Source: JANYCG01 sp031428695
Lineage (GTDB): Bacteria > Pseudomonadota > Gammaproteobacteria > Burkholderiales > Burkholderiaceae_C
NCBI GenBank assembly: GCA_031428695.1
Contig: JANOYE010000093.1
Location: forward strand, 1-64,000
Direction: 5' to 3'
Length of the DNA: 64,000 nucleotides
The notes below the pieces were generated by a model. That model saw only the letters and a program-made list of their open reading frames with translations. It searched no databases and had not been told where the DNA came from. A program made the translations under genes and the position numbers. Position 1 is the first letter of the stretch. The number at the start of each line of letters is the position of its first letter. This document shows, one piece after another, positions 43,544 to 51,935 of the stretch.

Positions 43544-44476
43544 ATGCGGGCTGACCAGCTCCTGCTGCAACGCGGCATCGCAAGCTCCCGCTCGCAGGCG
43601 CAACGCTTGATTGCATCGGGCGTGCGCTGGCGTGCCGATATTGAAGTGCCAGTTGGCGCGTTGGCGGCGGCCTGGAAACACATCGGAAAAAACAGCGATG
43701 AGTTGCCGGTTGAGGCCGTCATCGAGCTGCTTGATGCGTCCGAAGCGAAATACGTCTCGCGTGGCGGCTTGAAGCTTGAAGGCGCGTTGAAGGCCACCGG
43801 CGTCACTGTCGAAGGCAAAACCTGCCTTGACGTGGGCCAATCGACCGGCGGCTTCACCGATTGCCTGTTGCAACACGGCGCCAAACGGGTGATGGGTGTG
43901 GACGTTGGCAGTGGCCAATTGCACCCGTCAATGCGCCAACACCCTCAGGTGGTAGCGCTGGAGCATGTCAACGCGCGGGAGTTGTCCGCTACTGAATTAA
44001 TAGCTGCATACGAAAATAATTCGAGACTTGGCGGCCAGTTTGATGAAGAAGACGATCAAATCGGCGGCGCGCTGCTTGCATCAGCGCCTGGCTCGGCTCC
44101 TGCTGGGGGCGCGGCGTCAAACTTAGACGCAGGCTTCGACGCCAGTTTCGATCTCATCGTCGGCGACTTGTCTTTCATCTCCCAAACGCTGGTGCTGCCC
44201 GCTCTGGCGCCGCTGCTCAAGCCCGGCGCAGTTCTGCTGATGTTGGTCAAACCGCAGTTTGAGCTGCAACCCGGCCAGGTCGGCAAAGGCGGCATTGTCA
44301 AAGACGCGGCCCTGTACAAAATCGTCGAAAAACGAATTCGCGACAGTTGTGCCGAATTGGGCCTGGCCGTCATCCGCTGGGTGGACAGCCCCATCACCGG
44401 CGGTGACGGCAACCGTGAATTTTTTGTCCACGCGCAACGGCTTATTGACGTTCCCGCCCCTAACAAAGGTGCTTAA
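43544..44476 (+). CDS. TlyA-family S4/FtsJ-type rRNA methyltransferase
   Basis: A 310-residue protein with an N-terminal S4 RNA-binding domain (RADQLLLQRGIASSRSQAQRL) and an FtsJ-like methyltransferase domain (CLDVGQSTGGFTDCLLQ, SAM loop; DLIVGDLSFIS). TlyA proteins 2'-O-methylate rRNA. About 45 extra residues lie between HVNARELSA and DLIVGDLSF; they begin with repeat copy 8 and continue with an Ala/Gly/Ser-rich stretch. It uses SAM, fitting the SAH-responsive operon. Confidence 0.92.
   Translation: MRADQLLLQRGIASSRSQAQRLIASGVRWRADIEVPVGALAAAWKHIGKNSDELPVEAVIELLDASEAKYVSRGGLKLEGALKATGVTVEGKTCLDVGQSTGGFTDCLLQHGAKRVMGVDVGSGQLHPSMRQHPQVVALEHVNARELSATELIAAYENNSRLGGQFDEEDDQIGGALLASAPGSAPAGGAASNLDAGFDASFDLIVGDLSFISQTLVLPALAPLLKPGAVLLMLVKPQFELQPGQVGKGGIVKDAALYKIVEKRIRDSCAELGLAVIRWVDSPITGGDGNREFFVHAQRLIDVPAPNKGA
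43985..44029 (-). repeat. 45-bp dispersed repeat, copy 8 (in tlyA-like gene)
   Basis: On the minus strand: AAGTCTCG at 1-8, AGCTAT at 25-30 and GTAGC at 39-43. It is read antisense to the consensus, in frame, in the tlyA-like gene, at the start of a non-conserved insert. Confidence 0.7.
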
Positions 44477-44478
44477 CC

Positions 44479-45318
44479 ATGAGCGCTTCATCAAAACTAC
44501 CCATCAGCATTGAGTTCTTTCCGCCTAAAACCCCGGAAGGGGTTGAAAAACTGACCGCTGTGCGGCAAAAGCTGTACGCCCTAAAGCCGCACTTTTTCAG
44601 CTGCACCTACGGCGCTGGCGGCTCCACGCAAGACGGCACGTTGCAAACCGTGCAGGCCATTTTGGCGGACGGTTTTCAAGCTGCGCCGCATTTCTCTTGC
44701 ATTGGCGCTACGCGTGCCAGCGTGCGCGGCCAGTTGGCGATTTTCAAAGCGGCTGGCATTCAGCGCATGGTGGCGTTACGCGGCGATTTGCCCAGCGGTT
44801 ACGGCGGCTTTGGTGAATTCAAATATGCCAGCGAGCTGATTGAATTCATCCGCGCTGAAACCGGTGGCCACTTCCACATTGAGGTAGGTTGTTACCCCGA
44901 AGTGCATCCCCAGGCCAAATCACCCGAAGCAGACCAGCAGGCTTACCTGGCCAAGGAGCGAGCGGGGGCCAGTTCTGCCATTACCCAATACTTCTACAAC
45001 GCAGACGCCTACTTTCGTTTTGTCGAAGACACCGACGCCTTGGGCGCGACGCTGCCCGTCGTGCCGGGAATCATGCCCATCATCAGCTCCACCCAACTCA
45101 TGCGATTCAGCGATGCCTGCGGCGCTGAAATTCCGCGCTGGATTCGGCTGCGACTGCAAGCATTTGGTGACGACACGGCATCGATCAAGGCATTCGGCCT
45201 CGACGTGGTGACCGACCTGTGTGAACAACTGCGCGCGGGCGGCGCCCCCGGGCTGCACTTTTACTGCATGAACCAGGCAGCAGCCACTTTGGAGATTTGC
45301 AGACGGCTTGGTGTCTAA
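44479..45318 (+). CDS. metF: 5,10-methylenetetrahydrofolate reductase
   Basis: A 279-residue FAD-containing TIM barrel that makes 5-methyltetrahydrofolate for homocysteine remethylation. Blocks are SIEFFPPKTPEG, TYGAGGST, RGDLP and EVGCYPEVHP, then ITQYFYNADAYFRFV. It follows the tlyA-like gene by 2 bp, completing an ahcY-tlyA-metF methyl-cycle operon under the SAH riboswitch. Its last 4 bp overlap the convergent gene. Confidence 0.96.
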   Translation: MSASSKLPISIEFFPPKTPEGVEKLTAVRQKLYALKPHFFSCTYGAGGSTQDGTLQTVQAILADGFQAAPHFSCIGATRASVRGQLAIFKAAGIQRMVALRGDLPSGYGGFGEFKYASELIEFIRAETGGHFHIEVGCYPEVHPQAKSPEADQQAYLAKERAGASSAITQYFYNADAYFRFVEDTDALGATLPVVPGIMPIISSTQLMRFSDACGAEIPRWIRLRLQAFGDDTASIKAFGLDVVTDLCEQLRAGGAPGLHFYCMNQAAATLEICRRLGV

Positions 45319-46265
45319 CCTGAAATTGCCTGGGGCAGCAACAACTGCTTGTCCAACAGCTCTGCCACAACCTGCGCTTGCAAGCCGTCGCGCACGCGTT
45401 TGATCGGGTCTCGCGAGTGGCTTTTTGCCAACCGGTTCTTTAGCCGGACAAAAGACTGCGGCGCAATGGTGTTCATGCGCGCCATTGAGCCGTCAGTCGC
45501 CACGACCACCTGTGAAAAGCGCTGCCCAGAGACCATCTTTTCGCCCGAACCTACCTGAACCGCCCAAAGGTCGTCTTCGTGCGGGCTCATGCGCAGCGGG
45601 TGGGGATCACCATCTTTGGCTATTCGCCGAATCACGTCAACCTCAAACCCAGAGGCATTGACGGCGGTTTGAAGTTGGTCTGGCCTGACCTCAAACGTCT
45701 TGTCCACCTTCTTCAAAACCTCGATCAGCGATAGATCATGCTGGGCCAAACGGGTGAGGAAAGAGAGGCGTTTTCGCGTGTCAAACAAAATATCAACATC
45801 TTGCGTTGCCAAAACCTGCGCCTCGACACGCACGCCGGCAGCCGTCTCGTAAGCGTACAACGCGTGAGTGCCAACCGTTAAAAAATGCTCAGCCAAATCC
45901 AACGCGGCGAGCCGGGCCAGAATACCAACGACCAAGGGGGGGCATCGCCCCACCCGCAAGGCGCGATTTAGCCGCTGGTTGCGCTGCATCGCTTCGTCAA
46001 GTGACGTAATTCGTGTTTTAAGAAGTGCCTTGCGCGTGGTGAATTTGTCAAAAATAGCTTGGGTTTCAGCATTTCTTGGGCCAAGCCGATGTTGCTTTGC
46101 CCGGGTTGACGCGCGAACCAAATAAGCCTTGCCATGCTCCGTCCGCCAAAACATCGACCCTCGAACCTCACGCCCAGCCAAAAGCGCGCTTTCATGTGCC
46201 GAAAACACCGACTCGGAATCAATGTAGTGGCGAAGCTGGTCTGCTGAGAGTTGAATAAAAACCAT
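45315..46265 (-). CDS. GSU2403-like nucleotidyltransferase-fold protein
   Basis: A 316-residue protein with VGTHALYAYE followed by ATQDVDILFD, the G-[ST]...D-x-D pattern of minimal nucleotidyltransferases, as in the GSU2403/NTP_transf_8 family. The N-terminal region (about 1-110) is helical and basic. Function unknown; related folds act as toxins. No obvious antitoxin partner sits next to it. Start taken at 46265 (MVFIQLS); another ATG lies three codons upstream. Confidence 0.75.
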   Translation of the reverse strand: MVFIQLSADQLRHYIDSESVFSAHESALLAGREVRGSMFWRTEHGKAYLVRASTRAKQHRLGPRNAETQAIFDKFTTRKALLKTRITSLDEAMQRNQRLNRALRVGRCPPLVVGILARLAALDLAEHFLTVGTHALYAYETAAGVRVEAQVLATQDVDILFDTRKRLSFLTRLAQHDLSLIEVLKKVDKTFEVRPDQLQTAVNASGFEVDVIRRIAKDGDPHPLRMSPHEDDLWAVQVGSGEKMVSGQRFSQVVVATDGSMARMNTIAPQSFVRLKNRLAKSHSRDPIKRVRDGLQAQVVAELLDKQLLLPQAISG

Positions 46266-46312
46266 ATCGCACAAATTATTTCATAATTCAATAATTTTTG
46301 TGCGCAAACTCG

Positions 46313-47218
46313 TCAATTGCCGGTTGATGATGTTCGATTCACCAGATAAATCCCCGGCAAAACCAACGCCAGGCCAATGAAGTGGTGAATTTGCAGGGCT
46401 TCACCCAAAACCAGCCAGGCGATCACGGCGGTATAGATGGGCCCCAGGTACATCACCACGCTAACCCGGGCTGCGCCCAGTTCGCGCTGCATCACTGAAA
46501 ACGCCAGGTAAGCGCCGTAGCCCGGAAACAGAGCCACGGCCAGGGAGAGGCCGAAACCAGGCCAAGTCAACATGGGAAGCGGGTTGGTCGCGGCTTCGAA
46601 AATGGTGAAAGGCAACATCACCACCACGCCCGCCAGCGCGATCACCGCCAGCCGCGCGCTGGCCTCCAAGGGGCTGTGCCAACGCTTGAGCAGCAAGGAG
46701 TACACCGCCCAGGCCAATGCGGCGGCCAAGATCCAGCCGTCTCCGGGCACAAATTGGACGGCTGCCAAGTTATTCCACTGCCCTTTGAGAATCACGTGTA
46801 GCACACCGGCAAACGCCATCAGCACGCCGGTTGCCTGCACCGCGCTCACGCGCTCCTTGAGCCAATGCGCGGAGGCGATCACCACCAACAAAGGTGAAAT
46901 GCTGTAGATCAGCGGGATGTTCACCGCCATGGTGGTGCGCCCGCCCACATACACCCAAGCGCCGCAGATCCACATGCCCAAAGCGCCCAAGATCAAGTAA
47001 TGCTTCCAGTCGTGCAAAATTTGCCGCCGCTCGGCCCAGATTTGGCCCCAATACCCCAGGCTAAACAGAAAACCGGCCATCAACCAGCGCAACGAGGCCA
47101 GTGCGTGTGGCTCAATCACGCCGGGCGCCTTGCGGGCCACCAGGTAATTGACAGTCCAAAACGCGGGGGTAATGACGATCAGCGCCAGGGCCAGGCGCTG
47201 TTTGCTCGAATAACTCAT
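46313..47218 (-). CDS. EamA/DMT-family transporter
   Basis: A 301-residue, ten-helix drug/metabolite exporter with two EamA repeats. It opens LALALIVITPAFWTVNYLVARKAPG and has GGRTTMAVNIPLIYSISPLLVV in the first half and YLGPIYTAVIAWLVLGEAL in the second. The substrate is unknown; amino acids or metabolites are usual. It stands alone, with its own start 122 bp from the PEP-CTERM gene. Confidence 0.92.
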   Translation of the reverse strand: MSYSSKQRLALALIVITPAFWTVNYLVARKAPGVIEPHALASLRWLMAGFLFSLGYWGQIWAERRQILHDWKHYLILGALGMWICGAWVYVGGRTTMAVNIPLIYSISPLLVVIASAHWLKERVSAVQATGVLMAFAGVLHVILKGQWNNLAAVQFVPGDGWILAAALAWAVYSLLLKRWHSPLEASARLAVIALAGVVVMLPFTIFEAATNPLPMLTWPGFGLSLAVALFPGYGAYLAFSVMQRELGAARVSVVMYLGPIYTAVIAWLVLGEALQIHHFIGLALVLPGIYLVNRTSSTGN

Positions 47219-47276
47219 TCGGTGTGCAGTGTAAGGCGCGAGTTCCCGTTTTGAATCGGGTTATCGGCGCGCCAAT

Positions 47277-47302
47277 GAAAAACGGCAGCCTAAGCTGCCG
47301 TT
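47277..47302 (-). terminator. Rho-independent terminator after PEP-CTERM gene
   Basis: Perfect 9-bp stem AACGGCAGC (47281-47289) and GCTGCCGTT (47294-47302) with a 4-nt loop. Read on the minus strand it runs into five T. It lies 39 bp past the PEP-CTERM stop. Confidence 0.85.
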
Positions 47303-47340
47303 GGGGAGAGTGCTGAAACTCGCTGGGAACTCAGCTGAAT

Positions 47341-48240
47341 TCAGGCCGCCTGCTTGCGACGGCGGGACAGCGCCACACCAACCAAGGCCAAACCAAACAG
47401 ACCGAGCATGGTGGGCTCTGGCACCGTGAATACCCGCAGTTGGGTGATCGTCGAGCTCAACACATTTTCCGCCGTGTAGGCAAGAACCCCAAGGCCACCG
47501 GGGAGAACCACGGCGGTTTCATTCACAAAGCGGAACGAGATGAAATAAGGCGTACCACCCGCATCGGTGAAGAACTGGAAGGTGGCCTCCAGCGGAGTCG
47601 TTGAAAACACGTCATCGCAAGGAAGTGGCGAACCCGTTGGATTGGGGGTAGGACTGCACAATGCTTCAGAGGCCGCATTGAAGGTTTCAAGGAATGAAAT
47701 CGGGCTCAAACCTGGAACACCCAAACCGCCGAAACCTGGCTGAGCAAGTAGCGACACTTCCGCAAAAATGGCGACAAAGTTCATGAAGCCGCCGGCTTGT
47801 GTGAGAACGTTGTTTTGATGGGAGAACCGGTCGATGGTTTCCCAAGCACCGTTGGTCGTGACTGTTGTGAGGCCGTTCATGATATGAGCAACGTCCAAAT
47901 AACTTTGGCCAGCGCCAGTAGAAGTACCCCAAGACACACGGTTGAATGTAGGCAAACCAACAACACCTGTTAGAGGTGGCGTTGTCAGACCAGGGGTAAA
48001 CGCGGCGACAAGGAAGGGGGGAACGGTAGGATCCAAGGCAATATTGGGTACTAACCCCGTTTGAACCGCGCCAGTGTAAGCAAGGCTGCACGAGATAGAG
48101 CCACCACCGTCACAAGTAGCGCTGCCCCCAATGAACCCACCGGTTGTATTGGTGCCGAATGAAGAAATCAGCGGCGCTGCCTGCGAACCCACCGCCAAGG
48201 CGGTGAACGCCAAGGCCGCAGCAATTTTGTGTAGTTTCAT
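47341..48240 (-). CDS. PEP-CTERM sorting-signal protein
   Basis: A 299-residue secreted protein. It has an N-terminal signal peptide (cleaved near SQAA, about residue 22) and a C-terminal sorting signal: PEP at about 274-276, a hydrophobic helix (TMLGLFGLALVGVAL) and a basic tail SRRRKQAA. It is a predicted substrate of the exosortase encoded at 61554. The body is rich in Gly, Thr, Pro and Ser with two Cys pairs, and has no other recognised domain. A sigma-54-like promoter lies upstream. Confidence 0.93.
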   Translation of the reverse strand: MKLHKIAAALAFTALAVGSQAAPLISSFGTNTTGGFIGGSATCDGGGSISCSLAYTGAVQTGLVPNIALDPTVPPFLVAAFTPGLTTPPLTGVVGLPTFNRVSWGTSTGAGQSYLDVAHIMNGLTTVTTNGAWETIDRFSHQNNVLTQAGGFMNFVAIFAEVSLLAQPGFGGLGVPGLSPISFLETFNAASEALCSPTPNPTGSPLPCDDVFSTTPLEATFQFFTDAGGTPYFISFRFVNETAVVLPGGLGVLAYTAENVLSSTITQLRVFTVPEPTMLGLFGLALVGVALSRRRKQAA

Positions 48241-48289
48241 AATCGACTCCTAAAAAATGGTTGGGCTTAATGGCCCATGCACAAGTAAA

Positions 48290-48307
48290 AGCAATATCAA
48301 TGCCAAG
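48290..48307 (-). promoter_or_regulatory. Sigma-54 (-24/-12) type promoter of PEP-CTERM gene
   Basis: Read on the minus strand: TTGGCATTGATATTGCT, with GG and GC separated by exactly 10 bp, close to the TGGCAC-N5-TTGC consensus. It is 50 bp before the PEP-CTERM start. PEP-CTERM genes are known to be controlled by sigma-54 with the PrsK/PrsR pair; those regulators are not in this window. Confidence 0.75.
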
Positions 48308-48490
48308 TTTTCAATATCCTTATTTATCAAGGACTTAGTCAATTCCAAAAAAAAATCTAGGGGAGAGGTGTAAAAAAATTCGACACGCAAACCCCGGAAA
48401 CTGATGCTGCGGGGCTGGCGGGCGGTTCAGCTCTATACTTTGCCGAAGAGAGTGGAAAATTTCCAAAAAGCCCGCCCGCAGGAGCCATTG

Positions 48491-49360
48491 ATGTCAACCC
48501 CGCCTGTTTTCAACTATGACCGCGCATTCTCCAGAAACATTGGCTGGGTTACTCTGGGGGAGCAAGAAAAGCTGAAGAAAGCCCGCATTGGCATCGCCGG
48601 AATGGGTGGTGTGGGAGGGGCACACTTGCGAACCTTGGCCCGCCTGGGGCTGACCAAATTTAACATCTCCGATTTCGACGATTTTGACGTGCACAACCTG
48701 AACCGCCAGGCCGGGGCGTTTGTGTCTACCCTCGGGCATTCCAAGCTTGAATCGATGGCCAAGCTGGCCCTGGACATCAACCCCGAGATTGACCTGAGAA
48801 AATTCCCCAAAGGGGTTCAGCCCGACAACGTCGATGAGTTTCTGCGTGACGTTGACATTTACGTCGATGGGCTGGACTTTTTTGCTTTGCCAGCGCGCCG
48901 CATGGTGTTTGCCAAGTGCCGTGAAAAGGGCATTCCGGTGTTGACGGCAGCGCCGCTGGGCATTGGCACGGCATTTTTGTATTTTGACGCCAAAGGCATG
49001 AGCGCGGAAGACTACTTTAAGTGGGAAGGGCACGAAGTGCAGGAGCAATATGCCCGATTCATCGCCGGTTTGTCGCCAGCGATGCTGAATCGCGACTATT
49101 TGGTGGCGCCTGACGCGGTCAACTTCAAGGAAAAACGGGGGCCATCAACGATCATGGCCTGTGATCTTTGCGCAGGCGTCATGGGGGCTTCGGTGTTGAA
49201 GTTGTTGCTGGGCCGAGGCGCGCTTCGCGCGGCGCCGTGGGGCATGCATTTCGACGTTTACCACCAAAAACTGAAGTTCACCTGGCGGCCATGGGGCAAT
49301 TCCAACCCGTTGCAATGGCTGATGCTGAAGTTCATCCGGCCGCGGCTGGGCATGAAATAA
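48491..49360 (+). CDS. ThiF/HesA/MoeB-family E1-like protein
   Basis: A 289-residue adenylating-fold protein: nucleotide loop IAGMGGVGGAHL, then the family block DFDDFDVHNLNRQAGA, as in ThiF/MoeB/UBA proteins that activate the C-terminus of ubiquitin-like carriers. The later catalytic Cys is not obvious, though a CDLC motif is present near residue 230. No ubiquitin-like partner is nearby. AGGAG precedes ATG 48491; the longer in-frame start at 48404 lacks one. Confidence 0.85.
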   Translation: MSTPPVFNYDRAFSRNIGWVTLGEQEKLKKARIGIAGMGGVGGAHLRTLARLGLTKFNISDFDDFDVHNLNRQAGAFVSTLGHSKLESMAKLALDINPEIDLRKFPKGVQPDNVDEFLRDVDIYVDGLDFFALPARRMVFAKCREKGIPVLTAAPLGIGTAFLYFDAKGMSAEDYFKWEGHEVQEQYARFIAGLSPAMLNRDYLVAPDAVNFKEKRGPSTIMACDLCAGVMGASVLKLLLGRGALRAAPWGMHFDVYHQKLKFTWRPWGNSNPLQWLMLKFIRPRLGMK

Positions 49361-49400
49361 GCGCTTTTTGCGTTCTTGAGGCGCATGGCAGAATCGCGCC

Positions 49401-50408
49401 ATGAAAATTTTGTTGACTGGCGCAGCCGGATTCATCGGCATGACGACCGCGCTGCGCCTGTTGGCACGGGGCGATGAGGTTGTTGGGCTCGATAACCTGA
49501 ACGACTATTACGCGGTATCGCTGAAAGAAGATCGGCTCAAACGGCTGACACCGCACCCCAATTTCAGGTTTGTGAAGCTCGACGTGGCCAACCGCGAGGG
49601 CGTGGCCGGCTTGTTTACCGCTGAAAAGTTTGACCGCGTGATCCACTTGGCCGCCCAAGCCGGCGTGCGTTATTCGTTACAAAACCCGCATGCCTATATC
49701 GACAGCAATATTGTCGGTTTTACGAATATTCTGGAAGGGTGCCGCCACAGCAAGGTGCAGCATTTGGTGTACGCCTCAAGCTCCAGCGTGTATGGCGGCA
49801 ACACCAAAATGCCGTTTTCAGAACATGACAGCGTGGACCACCCGATCAGCCTTTACGCGGCGACCAAAAAAGCCAATGAACTGATGGCGCACACCTACAG
49901 CCACTTGTATGGATTGCCGACAACGGGGCTTCGCTTTTTCACAGTTTACGGCCCTTGGGGCCGGCCAGACATGGCGCTGTTTTTGTTTACGCGGGCTATT
50001 CTGGAAGGGCGCTCGATAGACGTATTCAATCAAGGCAACATGCAGCGCGATTTCACGTTTGTCGATGACATCGTGGAGGGCGTTATTCGCGTGGTAGATC
50101 GCGTTGCCGAGCCGAATGCTGCTTATGATCCGCTGGAAGCTGACCCAGCCACCAGCAGCGCGCCTTACCGGATGTTCAATATTGGCAACAATAACCCGGT
50201 GCAGTTGCTGGAATTTATTGCTTGCATAGAACGGGCGTTAGGGCGAAAAGCGACAAAAAACCTGCTGCCGCTGCAGGATGGCGACGTGCCAGCCACCTTT
50301 GCCAATACCGACGCGTTGAACGCCTGGGTTGGTTTCGTGCCGGGAACCTCTGTTGAGACCGGAGTGGCCCGCTTTGTCGATTGGTACCGTGGGTATTACA
50401 AGGTTTAG
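49401..50408 (+). CDS. NAD-dependent nucleotide-sugar epimerase (UDP-glucuronate 4-epimerase type)
   Basis: A 335-residue short-chain dehydrogenase-fold epimerase. Features are the NAD loop GAAGFIGM, AAQAGVRYS, the catalytic YAATK (Tyr and Lys) after YASSSSVYGG, and FFTVYGPWGRPDMA, typical of UDP-uronate 4-epimerases. It would supply a uronic-type sugar for the exopolysaccharide locus that follows; the dehydrogenase at 63175 could provide its substrate. Substrate specificity is inferred. Confidence 0.9.
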   Translation: MKILLTGAAGFIGMTTALRLLARGDEVVGLDNLNDYYAVSLKEDRLKRLTPHPNFRFVKLDVANREGVAGLFTAEKFDRVIHLAAQAGVRYSLQNPHAYIDSNIVGFTNILEGCRHSKVQHLVYASSSSVYGGNTKMPFSEHDSVDHPISLYAATKKANELMAHTYSHLYGLPTTGLRFFTVYGPWGRPDMALFLFTRAILEGRSIDVFNQGNMQRDFTFVDDIVEGVIRVVDRVAEPNAAYDPLEADPATSSAPYRMFNIGNNNPVQLLEFIACIERALGRKATKNLLPLQDGDVPATFANTDALNAWVGFVPGTSVETGVARFVDWYRGYYKV

Positions 50409-50409
50409 C

Positions 50410-50444
50410 TTCTAACTTTACTGCCATCGTTATTTCTAACTTTA
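50410..50444. repeat. 11-bp direct repeat between convergent genes
   Basis: TTCTAACTTTA occurs at 50410-50420 and 50434-50444, 24 bp apart, in the gap between the epimerase and the convergent phosphatase gene. No terminator hairpin is seen here. Confidence 0.5.
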
Positions 50445-50476
50445 GCGGATTGAGAAGCCCTGAAATCTCGGGGCGG

Positions 50477-50989
50477 TTAGGGCCGCGTAGCGAGTTTGGC
50501 AAGAATTTGCTTGGCACCCGCTTCGCACAAATCGAGTACACGCTCGAAACCCGCCACGTTGCCGTAATAAGGGTCCGGAACTTCGATGGGCAAGGGCGGG
50601 GCGCTTTGGTCGACAGTGGCACCCGCGGTAACGCCATAAGTGGCTCCGTAAGCAAGGTACAAATGCAGTTTGTTGCTCTGATCAGGCGGGCAGATTTGCT
50701 GCATGGCAGCAAGATTGGCCGAGTCCATGGCGAAGATCAGGTCAAACTCTGAGAAATCCTTGATGCTCACTTTTCGGGAGCGCATTCGCCCGATTTCGTA
50801 TCCTCGGCGCAACAGCGCGGCCTCGGCCCGTGGGTCGGGTTTTTCGCCGAAATGACTGGCATGCGTGCCTGCCGAGTCGACACTGACCAATTTTTGAAGC
50901 CCGCCGCGTTGCGCCTGCGCCCGCAGCGCCACTTGCGCCATGGGTGAGCGGCAAATGTTACCCATACAGACGACAAGCAGCTTTTTCAT
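50477..50989 (-). CDS. Low-molecular-weight protein tyrosine phosphatase
   Basis: A 170-residue phosphatase with P-loop CMGNICRS near the N-terminus and the general-acid loop VPDPYYG near residue 135. In capsule loci such enzymes (Wzb type) dephosphorylate the tyrosine autokinase, here the EpsG protein encoded at 53516. It is divergent from epsE, with about 220 bp between the starts. The ATG at 50989 (MKKLLVVCMG) is preferred over the one at 51019. Confidence 0.93.
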   Translation of the reverse strand: MKKLLVVCMGNICRSPMAQVALRAQAQRGGLQKLVSVDSAGTHASHFGEKPDPRAEAALLRRGYEIGRMRSRKVSIKDFSEFDLIFAMDSANLAAMQQICPPDQSNKLHLYLAYGATYGVTAGATVDQSAPPLPIEVPDPYYGNVAGFERVLDLCEAGAKQILAKLATRP

Positions 50990-51211
50990 AGGAACGAATT
51001 CTAGAGATGCAAAACACAATGCAAGCAGCGCAGGGTTTCATCTCCGCATAAAAAATGCCTAGGGCAATGTAATATTTCTCGCTTGCGTCCTCAATTGAAG
51101 AGGCGCGCCAATTTGCTATCAGTTTTACGCCCAAATGCGTTATATTCAATGGGAATCACCTGATTGCCGGGCGCTGTCAATCCTGAAACCCCGAGAAGAA
51201 TGGAAGCTGTC

Positions 51212-51844
51212 ATGAAAAATATTTGCACACAAACAGTCTTTGTCGCGCGCTGGGCCTTGCTGGCTTTGGTGGTTTCGTTTGTTACTGCGTGTGCCCAAGG
51301 ACCGACCTACCCGCCAGCGCCCACTGGCGCGGCCAATGCAGGCTACAACTATATTGTTGGCCCTGGAGACTCGCTCAACATCATAGTTTGGCGAAATCCT
51401 GAGCTGTCGATGTCCGTGCCAGTGCGGCCAGACGGCAAGTTGACCACCCCGCTCGTGGAAGAGCTGTACGTTCAGGGCAAAACATCCGTAGAGATCGCCC
51501 GCGACGTGGAGAAGGCTTTGGCCAAGTATGTTCGTGACCCGGTCGTGACCGTGATCGTGACCGGGTTTGTTGGCCCCTACAGCGAACAAATCCGCGTGGT
51601 CGGCGAAGCATCCAAGCCGCAATTCTTGCCCTACAAGCAAAAGATGACGCTGCTCGACGTGATGATCGCGGTGGGTGGCCTGACAGATTTTGCCGATGGC
51701 AACGCGGCTACCATCTACCGGGCGTCCGAGGGTGACAAGCGGTATTCAGTTCGTATCAAAGACCTGATTAAACGCGGCGATATTTCTGCCAATGTAGAAA
51801 TGAAGCCGGGCGACGTCCTGATAATTCCTCAGGGTTGGTTCTGA
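51212..51844 (+). CDS. epsE: Exopolysaccharide export lipoprotein (Wza/EpsE type)
   Basis: A 210-residue periplasmic/outer-membrane export protein. The signal peptide ends in a lipobox-like VTAC (Cys27). Then come a polysaccharide export domain (YIVGPGDSLNIIVWRNPELS, VRPDGKLTTPLVEEL) and a SLBB-type region (VVGEASKPQFLPY...LLDVMIAVGGLTDFA). It forms the outer channel for the polymer. ATG 51212 is favoured because GGAAG precedes it and the signal peptide begins there; 51200 is possible. First gene of the eps run. Confidence 0.92.
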   Translation: MKNICTQTVFVARWALLALVVSFVTACAQGPTYPPAPTGAANAGYNYIVGPGDSLNIIVWRNPELSMSVPVRPDGKLTTPLVEELYVQGKTSVEIARDVEKALAKYVRDPVVTVIVTGFVGPYSEQIRVVGEASKPQFLPYKQKMTLLDVMIAVGGLTDFADGNAATIYRASEGDKRYSVRIKDLIKRGDISANVEMKPGDVLIIPQGWF

Positions 51845-51935
51845 TACAGAGGTTTGGTGAATCTCATTCGGCGGTCTCGCGGGCGTGTCCCGCGACGCGA
51901 AGATGACGCCATTTCTTGAAGAATGATGCCTGTAA

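Noticed and set aside
51105..51140. A possible ninth copy of the 45-bp repeat (TTTGCTATCAG near 51112)
   Set aside because: It has the GCTAT core but lacks AAGTC[AT]CG at the required distance on either strand.
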